This document shows, piece by piece, positions 41,801-54,316 of a stretch of DNA of 64,000 bases. Numbering within the stretch: position 1 is the stretch's first letter; each line of letters begins with the position of its first letter. The notes beneath the pieces are model-generated. The model was given only the letters and a program-made list of their open reading frames with translations. It was not told the origin of the DNA and searched no databases. Source of the stretch: Fulvia fulva (taxonomy: Eukaryota; Ascomycota; Dothideomycetes; Mycosphaerellales; Mycosphaerellaceae); assembly GCF_020509005.1 (NCBI RefSeq), contig NC_063017.1:2046001-2110000 (forward strand), given 5' to 3'. Position numbers and translations under genes: made by a program.

Positions 41801-44800
41801 TCACGCAAACGCAATCTTCCAACCTGCGCCGACCTGCACGGCAGGATCCCGGACAACAGCCCATGCCGCCTTGCCCTCTTCCTTATCGTGGAAGTCGAGC
41901 GGAGCTTTTCTGGCTCCTGCACTGTTACCGCCTTGCTCTTCGCTGACGTCCACCTCTGTCTTACCCTTCCAAGCCTGAGGAGCACCAACGATGATGACCT
42001 TTTCGACTCGGACCTTCTCCATCAATTTCAAATACTCCTTGGTCTTCTTGCCCGGTGCGGCCAAGTCCTCGCTCATGAGTGTGGACGTTGAGCTCTGATA
42101 CACGAATCGTCGATGGATCTGTGCGCCTTCTAGGTGATCGAAGCTCTCTCCATCGTCGAGGTACAATGTGCCTTCTGCATCACCCGAGTGCCCCAGTACG
42201 ACAACCAGCGTGATCGGATCGTACTTCATCAGTCCCGAACTCCTTCTCGGTCTGTCTCGGCGTGGAATAATGTGACCGCCACGCATCAGCAATGGAATAG
42301 TCTCCAAAGGTGATGACAGAGCCACCTCACCGGGACCTTCGTACGTCCAGAAGTCGAAGTAGTCGTAGTACCTCTCTTTATCGGCTAGGTAGACTGTAGT
42401 CCCTGGTTGATCCTTCTTCGTGACTGGCTTTGCTAGGAGACCAAAGCTGCCAAGGTACAGTTGATCATCGAGCCCGAAGCCCTTCTCATCGCTGGGGAAT
42501 ACGTAGTAGTTCGGCCGCACAATCGGTGCACCTGTCACAGATGACTCGTGGAAAGCCGTGTACCATGCCGGAAGTAGGCTGTATCGTAGGCGCACAGCTT
42601 GTGTAATGATCGATGTGTAAGGCTCGCCAGCCAGATACGGTTCTCTGCGGCGGGTATCGATGTGCGCGTGTGCTCGCATGAAGGGATACCAAATACCAGC
42701 TTGGTACCACCTCGTGAGCAGATCCTTGTCGGGGTTACCAAAGAAGCCACCAATGTCGGCCCCCGCGTTTGGAAAGCCGCTGATACCCATGCTGAGTACC
42801 ATTGGGATCGATGCTTCCAAATGCGACCATTCAGCTTGGTTATCACCGGTCCACATGGCACCAAGTCGCTGGCTACCGGAATAGAATGCGCGGGTGAGAA
42901 TAAAAGGCCTAACGTTGTGCTTCTCCTCTTCCTTGTCACGCGCGAGCAATCCCTCGTACGTGGCATTGATGAGAGTCATACCGTTGAGGTTGTGGACATC
43001 TCTGTGCTCCCAGCCGCCATGGTGGATGTTGTCTTTTGGCATGGTCGTCTCGGGTCCGTTGAACACAGATGGCTCGTTCATGTCGTTCCACAAAAACAGA
43101 TTCTTCGCAGAGCCGGTGAACTTGTTGTACTTGAAGAGGCCGGCCCACCATTGACGCGCGGCTGGGCTGAAGCAATCGACCCAGTAACTGCTTCCAGGCC
43201 AGCACCAGCCCTCGTAAATGTTGTTGTCCTTGTTCTTCACAGCCAGGTCTTTCGACTTGAGCTCATCGACGACATGGTAGCCACCCTCGTTTTTGATATG
43301 CGGGTCGATAATCGCAACCAGCTTGCGCTCGTGCTCGTCCAGCTGTTTCTGCATGCCAAGTGGATTCGGGAACGTCATGGAGTCCCACGTGAAGTACTTC
43401 TTGCCGTCGGTGTACTCGACATCCAGCCAGATGACATCGTAAGGAATGCGGTGCTTGTCGAACTTCCTGTCCACATCCTTGACATCCTCGTCAGTCACGT
43501 AGTTCCACCTGCATTGGTGATACGCGATCGAGAATTGCTGTGGCAGCTGTGTCGTTCCAGTAAGCTCAGTGTATGCACCGATGACATCCTGAGGCGTTGG
43601 TCCGAGGAAGACAAAGACGTCCAGCAGGCCGGACTCGCTGATCCAGTGAGTGTTGGTCGTGGTCTTGCTGCCAATACCCATGCTCAATGGGTTGACAGAT
43701 GTCGAGGACTTGGTGATATCGACCCAGGTCTCCGCAGCGTTCAGCCAGAAAACACCGACTGTCGAGTCCTTCTTCTGAGCCTGCATGAACGGAATCGAGC
43801 CGTATAGCGTCATTGGGCTGTCCATCTCGTACTCGAAGACATCGCTGTTGTACATACGGTATGGCTGCTCGTACTTGCCTTCGCCCCCGCCACGCGTCTC
43901 CCGCAGGTTCAGCGGGCTTGCGTGCTCAGCCAGACCGTAGACGAAGTCATATCCTGGGAAAGTAATGTCGAGAGCAACGGCTTCTGGCCCTCGTGGCTTG
44001 GTGTCTGTATTCCCACCAAAAGACTCATCCCACCATGTACTCTCGTCTTCAGCAGCATCTTTATCGCTCTTGGCTACGACTGCTTCGTCGCCGGTCTTCT
44101 CGCCTTCTTCGCCCTCTTTCTTCTCCTCGGCCGGCTTGTCCACCTTCTTACGCCAGTGCTCGACGTTCATCAAGCCCCGCTCGTTGAACTTGATCTGGAC
44201 CTCTCCATCGCGGACGAAGTCAACACCAAAGGGCGAGTGTCGAATGATGGCTTCGAACTTGCTTCCTGCACCATATTTCACCTTTGTCGTGCCCTTCTCG
44301 CCATCCTTGTCGATGGCTGCACCTGTGCTGACAGTAGTTCCCCCAACAATGGCCCACTTGTCAGCCTCGTTGTATCGCTCTTTGCGGATCTGTCGATCAT
44401 GTCGTAGCTCGATCTTGCTGTTCTTACCAGCTTGTCTCTGCTCCTCGTCGATTGTGACACGTGCGACTCCAGATTCGTAAAAGGCCACCTTGAGGGGCAA
44501 TCGGATCTTCCGGTCGGTGTTGACAATCTTCTTGTTGATGATGCCAGTCAAGATGCCATCGTTGAACTTGATCGTTGAGCGTTCTAGCTCGTAAGGAGAT
44601 TCCCACTTCGATGTCGCGAGGGCGGTGTCGGCAAAGAGCCGGTTGCGTTTACAAAAGCCAGATTGATCGCAGGTCTTGAAGTTCTCGTGCTTTACCGTCA
44701 CTGCGAGGGCATGTTAGGGGCCTGATGTTGCGAACAAACTAGCCGGACAGCAAGACATCCCAGCAATGCATTACATACCGGCCGGCGTGATGAAACAACA

Positions 44801-44863
44801 TAGTGCTATGAAGAGGAAGACAATGCTCGTCCAGCTCTTGGACAAGCTACCGACGTCCCGCAT
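41801..44863 (-). CDS. ROT2: Glucosidase II alpha subunit (GH31), 994 aa
   Basis: ER enzyme trimming the two inner glucoses of N-glycans, with a beta subunit bearing HDEL. Exons 44863-44779 and 44700-41801. The 78-nt intron (GTATGT..TCGCAG) adds the signal peptide MRDVGSLSKSWTSIVFLFIA, LCCFITPA before VTVKHENFKTCDQSGFCKRN. A Lys/Glu-rich insert (about residues 195-245) precedes the barrel. GH31 motifs: DVIWLDVEYTDGKKYFTWD, WNDMNEPSVF (nucleophile Asp about 568), WTGDNQAEWSHLEASIPMVL (acid/base Asp about 648), and GFPNAGADIGGFFGNP. Length and N-terminal motif separate it from vacuolar alpha-glucosidases. Divergent from NDK. Confidence 0.96.
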
Positions 44864-45321
44864 TCTATATCTATGCCGTCGTCGGTCAAGAACAACAGCC
44901 TAGTGCAATGGGTAGAAGTGAACACCTCGAACCCAGGGGGGTGCTGGCTGTAGCTTCGATGACTAAGGATCTTGGCCAGCACTCCTTCCTTGATGCAACG
45001 AAGATGCGCTGCGCACAAGTTTCGCAACATCACCTGTAGTCGTCGTTTCCTCAGTTCAATGCTGGCCAACGTTTCAGCCTTGTGCAATTCTGGACAACAT
45101 CGAAATCTGCACGACCCATCGACCTGAGAGTGACATCGAACAGTCGACCCGCACCGAACGTTCAATCCTCAGGCAGCTCTGCAGATTGCGGGACAACGAG
45201 CAAAAAGCCCCGCCAAGAAATTCCCATGTCCAAACCACCTATCTTCAAGTGTCTCAACCCCAAAGACCGGTCATATCTAAGCACTGTACTTCGTCAGAAA
45301 CAACAGCAAGAACAAGCCAAT
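44864..45321. promoter_or_regulatory. Divergent promoter glucosidase II alpha / NDK
   Basis: 458 bp between start codons. The NDK frame is open upstream to about 45082 without a stop (see findings). Otherwise nothing recognised. Confidence 0.5.
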
Positions 45322-46018
45322 ATGACTTCTGAGCAGACGTGAGTACACGCCAACTCCTGCGTCGACATTGGGACAAAACACTGACTGCCAAACAGCTTCA
45401 TCGCTGTCAAGCCAGACGGTGTCCAGGTACGATGAGAGTCATGCTCATGAGCATAGTCAGCGTCGATGCCTGGAGAGACTAACAATATCATACAGCGTGG
45501 CATCGTCGGTGAGATCATCTCCCGTTTCGAGCGCCGTGGGTAAGTCAATGGCAGTGTTTGTAGCATCCTATTGCATACTAACGTATCTTCCAGCTTCAAG
45601 CTTGTCGCCATCAAGCTCATCACCGCCAGCACCGAGCACCTCGAGAAGCACTACGCCGACTTGAGCGACAAGCCATTCTTCAAGGGTCTCGTCACCTGTA
45701 CGTTCCACTAGGCATTCGCAAGAGCATGGAGGAGCACTAGACTAATACACCATAGACATGGCCAGCGGTCCAATCTGCGCCATGGTCTGGGAGGGCCGTG
45801 AGGTCGTCAAGACCGGCCGTCAAATCCTCGGTGCCACCAACCCACTTGCCTCGCAGCCAGGCACCATCCGTGGTGACTTCGCCATCGACGTCGGCCGCAA
45901 CGTCTGCCACGGCTCCGATGCTGTCGAGTCTGCTCAGAAGGAGATTGCTCTCTGGTTCAGCAAGGAGGAGGTCCAGAGCTGGAAGTCCGCTCAGCACGAG
46001 TGGGTCTACGAGAAATAG
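45322..46018 (+). CDS. NDK1: Nucleoside diphosphate kinase, 152 aa, five coding exons
   Basis: Transfers gamma-phosphate from ATP to NDPs; hexameric cytosolic enzyme. Exons: 45322-45338, 45396-45426, 45496-45539, 45594-45697, 45756-46018. Each junction has GT..AG ends, and several introns carry CTAAC/CTGAC/CTAAT branch sites. Splicing gives [76 protein letters not shown], then [16 protein letters not shown] with active-site His about 117, ending WVYEK. The length equals the family norm. The first two coding exons are only 17 and 31 nt. Confidence 0.96.
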
Positions 46019-46881
46019 ATGTCTCATGAACAGCAGCAGGTACGAAAAGATGTTGGGATAGACGAAGCACGACTTGGGGTCTATACATCGAGCTGCAGGA
46101 GGCTATGCACGTCCAGGCCGTCCACCTAGACGAGCCATGATGAAAAGTTACACGAATTCGAGCCACCGTCGGGCCCGAATGTTGAAACCTGCACCTCGTG
46201 AAATAAAACGTGAAGCTTGTTTCAACTGCCAACCATCCATCTTTCGCTGTCATTGCTCTTCTCGTCCTCACACTTGTCGTACTGTCTGTCTGCCACTCCT
46301 ACCTGTGCACTGCAATACTGTCATGAGTCGTTACTGTTGGGCTGAGACCCTGGCACACCCACCTTGCTACTTCCGGCTCTCGTCCTAATTCCAGCATTAT
46401 CACATTATTCTCTTGTTGCTTGGTACAGTTAACAAGACAATGGACTATGGACATGATGCCTCTCGGATCGTCCAGTGCCTGCCTGCCCTGGCAATGATGG
46501 GCAGAGCCGAGCTTGCCGAGCTCGTTTCCGACCCGGAGCGTCAACAACACCTTGGAAGCTGACCATCGGCTGGCACACTTCTCGAGGTACACTCTTTGAT
46601 ATCATTTTGACATCATCTGTTCAGCTCCTTCCGCGCGCTCCAGATCCAATACGTGAGTGTTCCGGTCTTGGAAAACGGCACACCAGCAGGACACGAAATA
46701 GAACTCGCCACCAAGAACAGTCAGCACCGTTTCGTTCAGCCAGACACTGTCACATCAGAAGCAAAGTCAGAGATCATCGCGCATTAGGAGGAAGTAATGA
46801 GACATCTTAATCACGCGTGATGGGTTGTCAAATCGCTCAGGACTGAGATGCAGCGAATCCTGTCCACTTTGCACCCTCAAG
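46019..46881. other. Intergenic, 863 bp
   Basis: NDK 3' region and promoter of the Zn2Cys6 gene. No further gene or RNA recognised. Confidence 0.45.
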
Positions 46882-49359
46882 ATGTCGTTGAATAGCGTTC
46901 GCGCGCTTTTCGAAATGGGAGTAGACTCCACGAATCGAGTCAATAAGCCAGGAACGTCATGTCTAGGTTGCAGAAGACGCAAGCTCAAATGTACTCGCGA
47001 GGAAGAAGGCTGTCACAATTGCACCAAAGCAGATCTACCTTGCGTATACCCAACGCCAGAAGTGGGCGTGAAGCGCAAACGAGGACCATACAAGAAAGAC
47101 AAACCTGCTCGACAGCGACATCTCGAAGATCTTGTCAAGTATCTGGAGCCCAAGAACGATACAAATGAAGCAGACGATGCGGCAAGTCCTAGTCAGCAGT
47201 CGTCCTCCGATCCTCAGCAAAGCGGTGAGTAACTCCGAGGGAGTACATATAGTTGTGGCTAAGCTAGCAGTGTCTCAAAAGCTGCTTATTCGCCTCATCT
47301 ACACGACAATGCGCACGATCGTGGCCCCGATAGCGCCGTGCTGAGAGACTGCTAGCTCCGCTGCGACTGACTAGCTCTGATCCTGCTTTTCGACACGATG
47401 TACTGACTCCCTTTTAGCTTCGGGGCCCATCACGAATTCCAATACTACCCGCGCATCAGCGCATAGTATTCACTCCGAAGAACTTGTCAAGGACGCATTG
47501 ATAGCATTGACGCGATCTTCAGTATCAGATCATGATGCTCGCCAGGACAACAGCTCTTTCTTCACGCAAAGTCATGCTGTCGCTAGTGCGGCATCTTCTG
47601 CCAGCGACCATCCTTCTGTGCGACGTATCTTCGAGTATTGGAGCATATATGAGACTCGGGTTGATCCCATGACCAAGGTCATACACTGTCCGACTTTCGC
47701 GAGGAAGTTGTTTGGCACCATTGATAAGCTTGATGCCGTTTCGTCCACCATGGACGCCCTGCTATTCAGCATGTACTATGCCGCTGTGAGCACTTGCACC
47801 GCACGCGAAACTCGAAGGCGTTTCGGAGAGAACCAGGATCTTCTACTCAAACGTTATGGTCAGCGTATTGAGTCAGCACTGAGCAACAACTACGATGTGC
47901 CGACAATAGAGCAGTTGCAAGCACTTGTCTTATACATCGCAAGTCACCCTCGCGCAACCTCCTTGATTCTGCGTCCTATGGCTGACCACCTGGTAGATCT
48001 GTATTCGACGATCAGACAATACCACCAATATCAAAGCTCTGTTCACGCTAGCGGTACGCTCAGCACAGCTTATGGGTATGAACGCAGATCCTGAAGGGAG
48101 GTTACCGCCATACGAAACAGAGCTGCGTCGTCGGCTTTGGTATCATCTATGTGGTCTCGAAAGTCGCACCGCAGAGGAAAGCGGCACACGATCAGCAACT
48201 CTGATGTCGGATCACGACGTGCACATACCATCCAGTTTAAATGACCGCGACCTGGATCCGCGTATAACAGACCCACTGCGGCCGAGGGTGGGCGTCACTG
48301 AGATGACATTTCCGCTGCTGAGATTCGAGGTACATCGACTTATCTTCGGACTTGTGATGATACGTCGGCAGCAGAGCGCAAAGCAAGTCAGCACTGAGAG
48401 CATCCAGCAAAGCCAGTTTGAGCTCCTCGAGCACGCAAAGTCAAGGCTTGAGAACCAATACATCGCCTATTTACACCCATCACGACCGTACGACTGGATG
48501 TGCTTACAGTTCATCCAAGGCATGCTAGTATGTGCGACATCTCATCTGAGACGAGATCAGTACTGACACACTCCAGGTCAAAGCTCAGCTCATGATTGAC
48601 TTCCCCTTTGGCTCAGTTCCTACTAAAGACATGCCAGAAGGACAGCGGATGAAATTGCTGCGAGCTTCGGTCGGGGTCATACAGACCACACATGTACTAG
48701 CAATTGACGAGCGCATAAGCGACTGGGTGTGGTACTTCCGAGGCTACGTCCAGTGGCACTCCTTGGCCATAGTAGTGGCAGAACTAGGATGCAGCAGCAA
48801 CATCGAGTTTACCGACATGGCCTGGCAGGTGCTGGACCCGGTACTTTCCGATTGGGATGCCATATACAAGACGAAGAAAGATGAGCCAGCTTGGGAGCAC
48901 GTCAATACCATGGTCCAACGCGCGCGTCGTGTTCGACAGCGAAGACACACTCATCCAAGCAAGGCCAAACGACCACGCCAGGGTGAACCAGGTAGACGAT
49001 TGCAAGAGCAGCCAACGGAATTACCGATCCATCGCTCTGTAAAGATGGAAGCGCTCCAAACACCTGGTTATACGACCTACAGCACGATTCCCGTCGATCG
49101 AAACAACGCAATAGAACCTCACCATTCACACATACAGCAATTTGACCAGCACAGTACGCCAGACAATCAGCCTCCCGGTCCTCTTACTGGCCATGGAGGT
49201 ATGGTGGACTTCAATATCGACTTCGATACTCTTGATGCTTTTAACGAAATCGACTTCAGCGCTTTCGATCAGGTCTTCAACAGCGAGAGCTGGGAAATGC
49301 TCAGCCCATTGCCGCAACTTGATATGCCGCTATATACTGGTGTTCAAATCCACGAGTGA
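46882..49359 (+). CDS. Zn2Cys6 transcription factor with fungal-specific regulatory domain, 719 aa
   Basis: Exons 46882-47224, 47418-47992, 48069-48527, 48577-49359. Intron ends are GTGAGT..TTTTAG, GTAGAT..CACAG and GTATGT..CTCCAG, all keeping frame. The DNA-binding cluster is CLGCRRRKLKC + TREEEGCHNCTKADLPC (Cys-x2-Cys-x6-Cys-x6-Cys-x2-Cys-x6-Cys, about residues 27-54), followed by a basic linker KRKRGPYKKDKPARQRH and a short dimerisation helix. The middle domain has the typical FEYWSIYETRVDPMTKVIHC, MADHL/LMGMNADPEGRLPP and TELRRRLWYHLCGLESR. The acidic C-terminus (FNIDFDTLDAFNEIDFSAFD) may activate. A start at 46825 is possible. The neighbouring sugar transporter on the same strand is a possible target (inference). 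Confidence 0.93.
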
Positions 49360-50503
49360 GGGCTACTACCAGATGAGGTGGCCGCCCCAGTCCGGAAGCA
49401 ACAGCGATTGCAATCTGCGTAGAGTGCTTGAAGCACCTTAGACAAAGTGAATGTTGTCGAAGCGATACGTGCGCGCTGTAGCTTTCACTTTACCAAGCAG
49501 ATGCTACGTAGCGAAATTGCTGTCGCGATGATCAGAACATTATCGACTTCCACGTGTCCCAAGCGGCGAAATAAGGACCCGATAGCAAACCTCAGACGCA
49601 CGTGCTTCCTGCGGGTGGTCTTGCGATCGGTACAGTAGTATCCGCTCTCGACTTGAACCCGCGGCTGTGGTCGAGGTTCGGTGGCACGCGAGACGCCGTG
49701 CGCGGCTATAGCATTCCCACTGTCTTCATGCGGTTCGTACCCGTCTGTGGATGCGATTCTTCGCAGAATCTCGTCGACCCCAAAATCAGGGACACATACA
49801 TAATCGAAGACTGCTTGCTAAATGATGATAGACTGAAGGCTTATGGGCTGTAAAGTCGCTCCAAATTCCAGACAAACGATATTGCTGTTGCCCGGGTAGT
49901 CAGCAGATCACCAGGCCACCAGAACGCACAGCATTCCAGATTCATGCATGTCCCTCTCTGCATGCCAGTCTTGGAATCCGAGAGTGCCCTTCGATAACCC
50001 AACGTTGAGGCGCTCTTGCGCCAAAAGGACGCCGCCTTTGTCATCGGCCGACGCGGCGAGACCCTACACGCCGCAGTCCACATTCCGATGTCTCTCGAAG
50101 GAATGGACCGAGAGAACAAAGAGAGAGAAGTCCGCTCGAGGCCGTTTGCGATACACCTGCGGCCGATCGTCCGTAGCACTTACCCCACAAGTCAGCTGCA
50201 GCTCGCACACTGTGATTGGCTGCAAACTTCCATCATTCACTTTATTCCGGCTAGCGCCAGTTCCAGGATGTTATGGCGTGCTACCTCCCGGGCCATGGCG
50301 TGCGTAGGCAGCGTAGCGATGCATACTGAATGTAACCCTTTGCCATGTGCGCCTGCCGCGGTGCTTATGTTGCGCCCGCACACCTTCCTACCAAGACTTG
50401 CCGTCTTCTCTTGAGACTTTCGTGATCTTCCTTCGAGGTTCGCAACTCTCGACGCTCTGATATCGACCTTCACACCACCTTCGAGTCTCTCAGGTCCACG
50501 ACA
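49360..50503. other. Intergenic, 1.1 kb
   Basis: Transporter promoter and regulator 3' region. Frames of 80-130 codons on both strands lack motifs. The last ~100 bp is CT-rich, a likely leader. Confidence 0.4.
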
Positions 50504-52170
50504 ATGGCGAAGCTTGGAGGCACACGCCTCGGCGCTTTTCGAGCCTACTTCTTCGGCTTCTTCATCTGCACTGCTGGCTTCCTCTTTGGCTACGACACTG
50601 GCATCGTCGGTAAGTTCCTTTCCTTGCGGTCCGCGGATTGTACCTTGCCCATCAAACCTTAAATGCTGATCACCAATCTCCCATACAGGCGGTGTCCTCA
50701 CCATGGCCTCGTATAAGGAACATTTTGGCTACACCGACAACACTACCGTCTCCGCGGTCATGGTATCGCTCCAGAACGTAGCCGCCTTCCTTGCTGCATG
50801 CACCATCTTCCCGGTGTCTGAGCGCTTCGGACGGCGCAAGACAATTATGGGCGCCATGGCCGTGTTCTGTACGGGTGTGGTCTTACAGCTCATACCGTCG
50901 GGGAGTCTGGTATGCTTCTACATTGGAAGGTTCGTGAGTGGTCTTGGGCTTGGTGCGGCGACGGCAACAGTGCCGACATATAATGCTGAGCAGGCGCCCA
51001 AGGAGATCCGAGGGAAGCTCGGGGCGGGAATGCAATTGTTGTTTGCTGCGGGCGTTATGATTAGCTACTGGGTCGACTATGGCACGGTCCGAGGCCTTGC
51101 ACACTCCAACGCCGAGTGGCAGATTCCCGTGGGGCTTCAGCTTGTGCCAGCTGCCGTCCTTGGTCTTGGTCTTATTCCTCAGAAGGAGAGTATCCGCTGG
51201 CTTGCCAAGAAGGGACGAAACGATGAAGCTTGGGAAGCCTTGACTTGGATGCGCGCCGATAGTGGACCCGAGGTCAAGGCTGAGTTCAACGAGATCAAGA
51301 CTGGCATTGCAGAAGAGCTCCGTGCCACCGAAGGCTTCAGGAAGCGTGAGCTACTTGAGCCTGCCAACCGATACCGTATCGCTCTTGCGTTCGGCATCTT
51401 CCTTGGACAACAGTGTACCGGTATGACAGCGCTAGCATACTTTGCTCCACAATTCTTCAAGTTACTGCTCGGAGCTGGCGACAAGAACCTCCTAGTCACT
51501 GGTCTATTCGGAGCCCAGAAATTCGTCACTGTCGGTACTTACATCTTCCTCTTCTCGGAGCGATGGGGACGGAAGCCAACATTATGGATTGCTGCAATTC
51601 TGATGTCGATCTGCTTCATCATTGTCACTGTCGTGAACAAGACGACTCTCGCGCCAGTCGACAACAAGACTACGGCTGCTGGTATTGCTACAGTAGCCAT
51701 GATTTTCCTCACGAACACTATTTACCAGTTCTCTTGGGGTCCACTGCCCTGGCCATACGCTGCTGAGGTGAGTTCCCTCGAATCTAGCACATCCGACATC
51801 GTACTAACCTCGGAACCAGATCTTCCCATCCCGAATCCGCGAATTTGGCACTGGCGTCGGTGTTTCCACCCAATGGCTCTTCAATTTCCTCTTCTCGCTG
51901 ACGACGCCGTACATGATCGCAGCATGGGGCACGTACGTGTTTGTATTCTACGCCATCCTCGACCTGGTCATGGCAACTCTAGTCTTCTTCTTCCTGAAGG
52001 AGACTAGAGGTAAAACCCTTGAAGAGATGGAGACCCTGTTCCATTCGAAAGCAGCATTCGACAACGAGGCAGCTAGGAAGAAGGCACTGGAGAGCAGCTC
52101 GGAAGATCGGTTTAGTGATCTGGACAACCAGGTGCAACTGACGAAGAACGATTCGGAGTTTGTGCGATGA
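50504..52170 (+). CDS. MFS sugar transporter, 511 aa
   Basis: Plasma-membrane hexose-type carrier. Exons 50504-50609, 50689-51767, 51820-52170. The introns (GTAAGT..TACAG; GTGAGT..ACCAG) restore FFICTAGFLFGYDTGIVG + GVLTMASYKEHFGY, and WGPLPWPYAAE + IFPSRIREFGTGVGVSTQW. Family marks: FGYDTG in TM1, RFGRRKTIMGA, GRFVSGLGLGAATATVPTY, QQCTGMTALAYFAPQFFK in TM7, WGPLPWPYAAE in TM10 and LKETRGKTLEEME. Twelve membrane segments are expected. PESxRWL is QKESIRWL here. Substrate undetermined. It converges with the next gene, 49 bp between stops. Confidence 0.93.
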
Positions 52171-52219
52171 TTGTAATCGGCAGGCTTTGAGGGCTAAAAG
52201 CACTTGTACAGCAGTATCT

Positions 52220-53464
52220 TCAATCCGTGGTGTTCTTGATGGGGTCTCCGAACGTGAGCAAGCTACACTGACAATCCCAGATCTCCCTCATTCTCTGGAT
52301 CTCAGCATGGGACGAGCTCGAGGGCTTCACGTTCTGTGCCTCAGCTTCACTGTACTCCGCGGGAGTCGCCACCTCAACAGGACTGGGGGGTGCTCTGCGC
52401 CACAAGCAACGCCTGGTAACAACATTCAACCCCGAAGGAGACTGCGACGTCACCTGAACCCCGTGCTCCGTGCTCACGAGCGACCACCCAGGAGCACGAT
52501 CTAAATAATGCCTGTCGACGCGTAAACTGTCTACGCACTGTTCAAGCTCCGTGAACCACCAAGCTGCTCTTGCAACAAACTCGACATCCAGCTCCTCAGT
52601 ACCGGTCTCACTGGCAATATTCAGTAGCGCGCACGCGGCGCCACCAAGGCCACCAACCCCTAGCAAAGTTATCGGCGTCCCATCCGGCCCAAGCGGGCAC
52701 GTAACGAGACCTGGATCGAGGTACCAGAGCGTAACCCGGACTCTGTGCGGACGCCATGGTCCGAGCAGGCGGTTGAAAGTATCCACGTACCAGTGGGAGG
52801 TCAGCCAGCGGAGATCGCTGATGACATGGATCTGGTTCAGGTGAGTGAGGTTGTTGGGTGTCAGCATCTTCGTGAACGATCCCAGCCCCTCTGGACCCGG
52901 GTGTGCAAACGAGTCTGGTCCAGAGTGCATGAAAGTGGGCTCTGCTTGGCGGAGAGCAAGAGCGTTGGCTTCGAGCCAGATGAGGCGACATGTCAAAAGC
53001 ATCTCGTATGAGCAGCGTTGGTGGCGGCGTGGAGAAGGGCGGTGGAGGTCGTGGAGCCTCTCTGATGGGATCAGGACGAACTCGAAGATCAAGAGGCGGA
53101 CCTCAGTTGGTAAGGCGAAGAGAGGTGAGTCGGTTTGATCAGCACATTTGGCGATCGTTGCCTCGGTCCTGGTCGTTTCGATGGAGACAGCCAGGCCTCC
53201 GGATTTCTCGATATCGACCAAACGCTGGTAGGAGTGTGGTTTGGGAGGCCCGGGACCCCAGGCTTGCTTGATTCTCTCCCGCTTCCTTCTTCGAGACGGT
53301 TCCGCAGCCAATTCGTAGCACACGTAGCCGGTCACAACAATGATGCCAATGAGTATGATGACCGCCGCTCCAAGAAGGTAGTAGACATCTTCGCGGAACC
53401 GTCCCCAAGTCGACCTTGGATGCTTCTGCACCGGGCCAGGCAGTATCCGTCGCAATCTTTTCAT
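52220..53464 (-). CDS. Membrane-anchored 2EXR-like protein, 414 aa
   Basis: Start 53464 (MKRLRRILPGPVQKHPRS). One strong membrane helix (VYYLLGAAVIILIGIIVVTG, about residues 27-46) is followed by a basic stop-transfer run RRRKRERIK. The 2EXR core LFALPTEVRLLIFEFVLIPS (about 114-133) then CSYEMLLTCRLIWLEANALA follows. A fused membrane anchor is unusual for this group. The C-terminus is Pro/Ser-rich. Intronless. Function unknown. Confidence 0.8.
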   Translation of the reverse strand: MKRLRRILPGPVQKHPRSTWGRFREDVYYLLGAAVIILIGIIVVTGYVCYELAAEPSRRRKRERIKQAWGPGPPKPHSYQRLVDIEKSGGLAVSIETTRTEATIAKCADQTDSPLFALPTEVRLLIFEFVLIPSERLHDLHRPSPRRHQRCSYEMLLTCRLIWLEANALALRQAEPTFMHSGPDSFAHPGPEGLGSFTKMLTPNNLTHLNQIHVISDLRWLTSHWYVDTFNRLLGPWRPHRVRVTLWYLDPGLVTCPLGPDGTPITLLGVGGLGGAACALLNIASETGTEELDVEFVARAAWWFTELEQCVDSLRVDRHYLDRAPGWSLVSTEHGVQVTSQSPSGLNVVTRRCLWRRAPPSPVEVATPAEYSEAEAQNVKPSSSSHAEIQRMREIWDCQCSLLTFGDPIKNTTD

Positions 53465-54316
53465 CGTTGTTGCCAGAGCTGCAAGCTGGAGATGGAGACG
53501 ACAATGCTCGAACAGGCACTCACGTCGGTTTTGACGGCAGTCAGACTATCTATGATGTTCCCCTTTAAGGCGACCTCAAGCACGGTCGCCTGAGAGGGAG
53601 GCTGATGCTTGGCACAGCCACTTCCTTCCAGGAGCCCGTGCCCTTTTCGATGTCATGCCCATGATATCCAAGAAGATCAACAGCATCCTACTCTGCCAGA
53701 CGGCGTTCTAGCAGCATAGACGGGCATGACTGGCGCGAGTAAGGCTCTTCTACCTTGACATGCAAGCATCGTGGCTCAGTCGAAACGAACGCCCATGGAT
53801 CACATTGCAGAGCTGCTTCAGGAGCCGGGCGCCAGCTTGCTACGTGCGTTCGCCATCCTGAGATTAGAAGACGTCCCTGCTATGCAGCACCTTGCTAGAT
53901 GGTTTCCTGTAACGCCGGCAAGTATCGTAGCAAACAGACATTCATCCATGTAGTAGAAGCAACACCTCGAGCCGCGGTGTCATCTTGAAGGATCCAACGC
54001 CACCGCACGGCACGAGATGGCCGAGGCAGACAAGCAGATTCCATCAACTTTGTTCGAGCTTGGCTACGGAGATCTCTGAACTCTCGTGGAAGGTGATCTT
54101 CACGTCGAAGCCAGACGAACGAATCAAGGCCTGCACATTACCATACCACCCGATGCGCTGCACCTTTTAGGAAGGACAGCAACATTGTGATGGTGATGGA
54201 GTGGTGTAAGGCTAATACAGGCGTTGACAAGGGTGCTGTCGATATGTATACTCAGATTGCCAGTCCTGCTTGAATGCTGCGTGAGTAGGACTGCATCTTT
54301 TGAGTACATCGTCAAG
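53465..54316. other. Intergenic, 852 bp
   Basis: Divergent region between the membrane 2EXR gene and the chloroperoxidase-like pseudogene. No gene recognised. Confidence 0.4.

Noticed and set aside
49645..49665. tRNA B-box-like GGGTTCAAGTC on the minus strand
   Set aside because: The flanking bases do not form a T stem and no acceptor or anticodon arm can be drawn.
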